This document shows positions 63,968 to 64,000 of a DNA stretch of 64,000 bases, piece after piece (positions within the stretch are counted from its first letter, which is position 1; each line of letters opens with the position of its first letter). A program made the position numbers and the translations under genes. The notes under the pieces were generated by a model that worked only from the letters and a program-made list of their open reading frames with translations, did no database searches and was not told the origin of the DNA. Source of the stretch: Clostridium sp. DL-VIII (GTDB lineage Bacteria > Bacillota > Clostridia > Clostridiales > Clostridiaceae). The stretch spans positions 2,364,501 to 2,428,500 of the forward strand of contig NZ_CM001240.1 of the NCBI RefSeq assembly GCF_000230835.1, read 5' to 3'.

Positions 63968-64000
63968 ATGAGCATAAGCATAGCATTGACAAAAGGAAGA
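63968..64000 (+). CDS. hisG: ATP phosphoribosyltransferase catalytic subunit, first 11 codons
   Basis: ATG at 63968, one base after the hisZ stop codon. The visible residues are SISIALTKGR, the usual N-terminal beta strand and KGR of short-form HisG. The window ends at codon 11. Short-form HisG requires HisZ, encoded just before, which supports the call. Confidence 0.85.
   Translation, partial: MSISIALTKGR

Overview
The window is a continuous stretch of a low-GC, AT-rich Firmicutes chromosome. Strong AGGAGG-type ribosome binding sites, ATG/GTG/TTG starts, hairpin-plus-T-run terminators, an mDAP-type MurE, YtaF, an anaerobic-style corrinoid gene set and QueH instead of an oxygen-age pathway all point to Clostridium sensu stricto. 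A C. beijerinckii-like species is my inference from overall gene style, not something proved here.

Layout. 1-5.2 kb: the 5' half of a kup K+ transporter (minus strand), a 51-aa orphan, the AmmeMemoRadiSam pair (a MEMO+AMMECR1 fusion and a radical SAM enzyme), and a ketoacyl-ACP-synthase-III-like protein that has lost two of three catalytic residues. 5.2-11.3 kb: a methyl-accepting chemotaxis protein, an acyltransferase-3 membrane protein, a MaoC-like hot-dog protein, a decayed iron-sulfur protein gene, an NTF2-like protein, a subtilase and a four-helix copper-storage-type protein. 11.3-14.5 kb: a TetR regulator and a Lon protease that share a near-identical palindromic operator.

14.7-26.8 kb is a corrinoid cluster on the plus strand: cobJ and cobK (corrin ring), then cobT, cobO, cobU, cobS, a second CobU-like gene, cobC, cbiB, cobD and cobQ (adenosylation, lower ligand and nucleotide loop). 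A GNAT, a small winged-helix protein and a glucosaminidase are interspersed. 26.9-36.8 kb is a mixed region: response regulator/HD-GYP, ytaF, HAD phosphatase, a second HD-GYP protein, adenine deaminase, lactonase, metA, a DUF1294 protein and a short UppS paralogue.

37.0-37.35 kb holds a 68-bp tandem repeat. Immediately downstream is the tetrapyrrole operon hemA - precorrin-2 dehydrogenase - hemC - cobA/hemD fusion - hemB - hemL (37.5-44.3 kb), which makes uroporphyrinogen III and precorrin-2, the precursor for the 14.7-26.8 kb cluster; no heme-specific late gene is present. queH follows.

45-64 kb: a DUF3867-type protein, an anchored esterase, a DUF6414-like protein, thrC-thrB-ACT, a Gly/Tyr-repeat small protein, an orphan sugar-binding lipoprotein, an MFS transporter, msrA, an AraC regulator, a stand-alone murE, a small alarmone synthetase, a nifS-like desulfurase plus thiI, a small conserved protein, and hisZ with the first codons of hisG.

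Non-coding structure is unusually rich: a pair of ~97-bp elements (34.56 and 51.64 kb) with matched ends and a partly covarying core, the 68-bp repeat array whose decayed last copy seems to supply the -35 box of the hem operon, and several long perfect hairpins without T-runs. No CRISPR array, rRNA, tRNA, insertion sequence or recognised riboswitch was seen.
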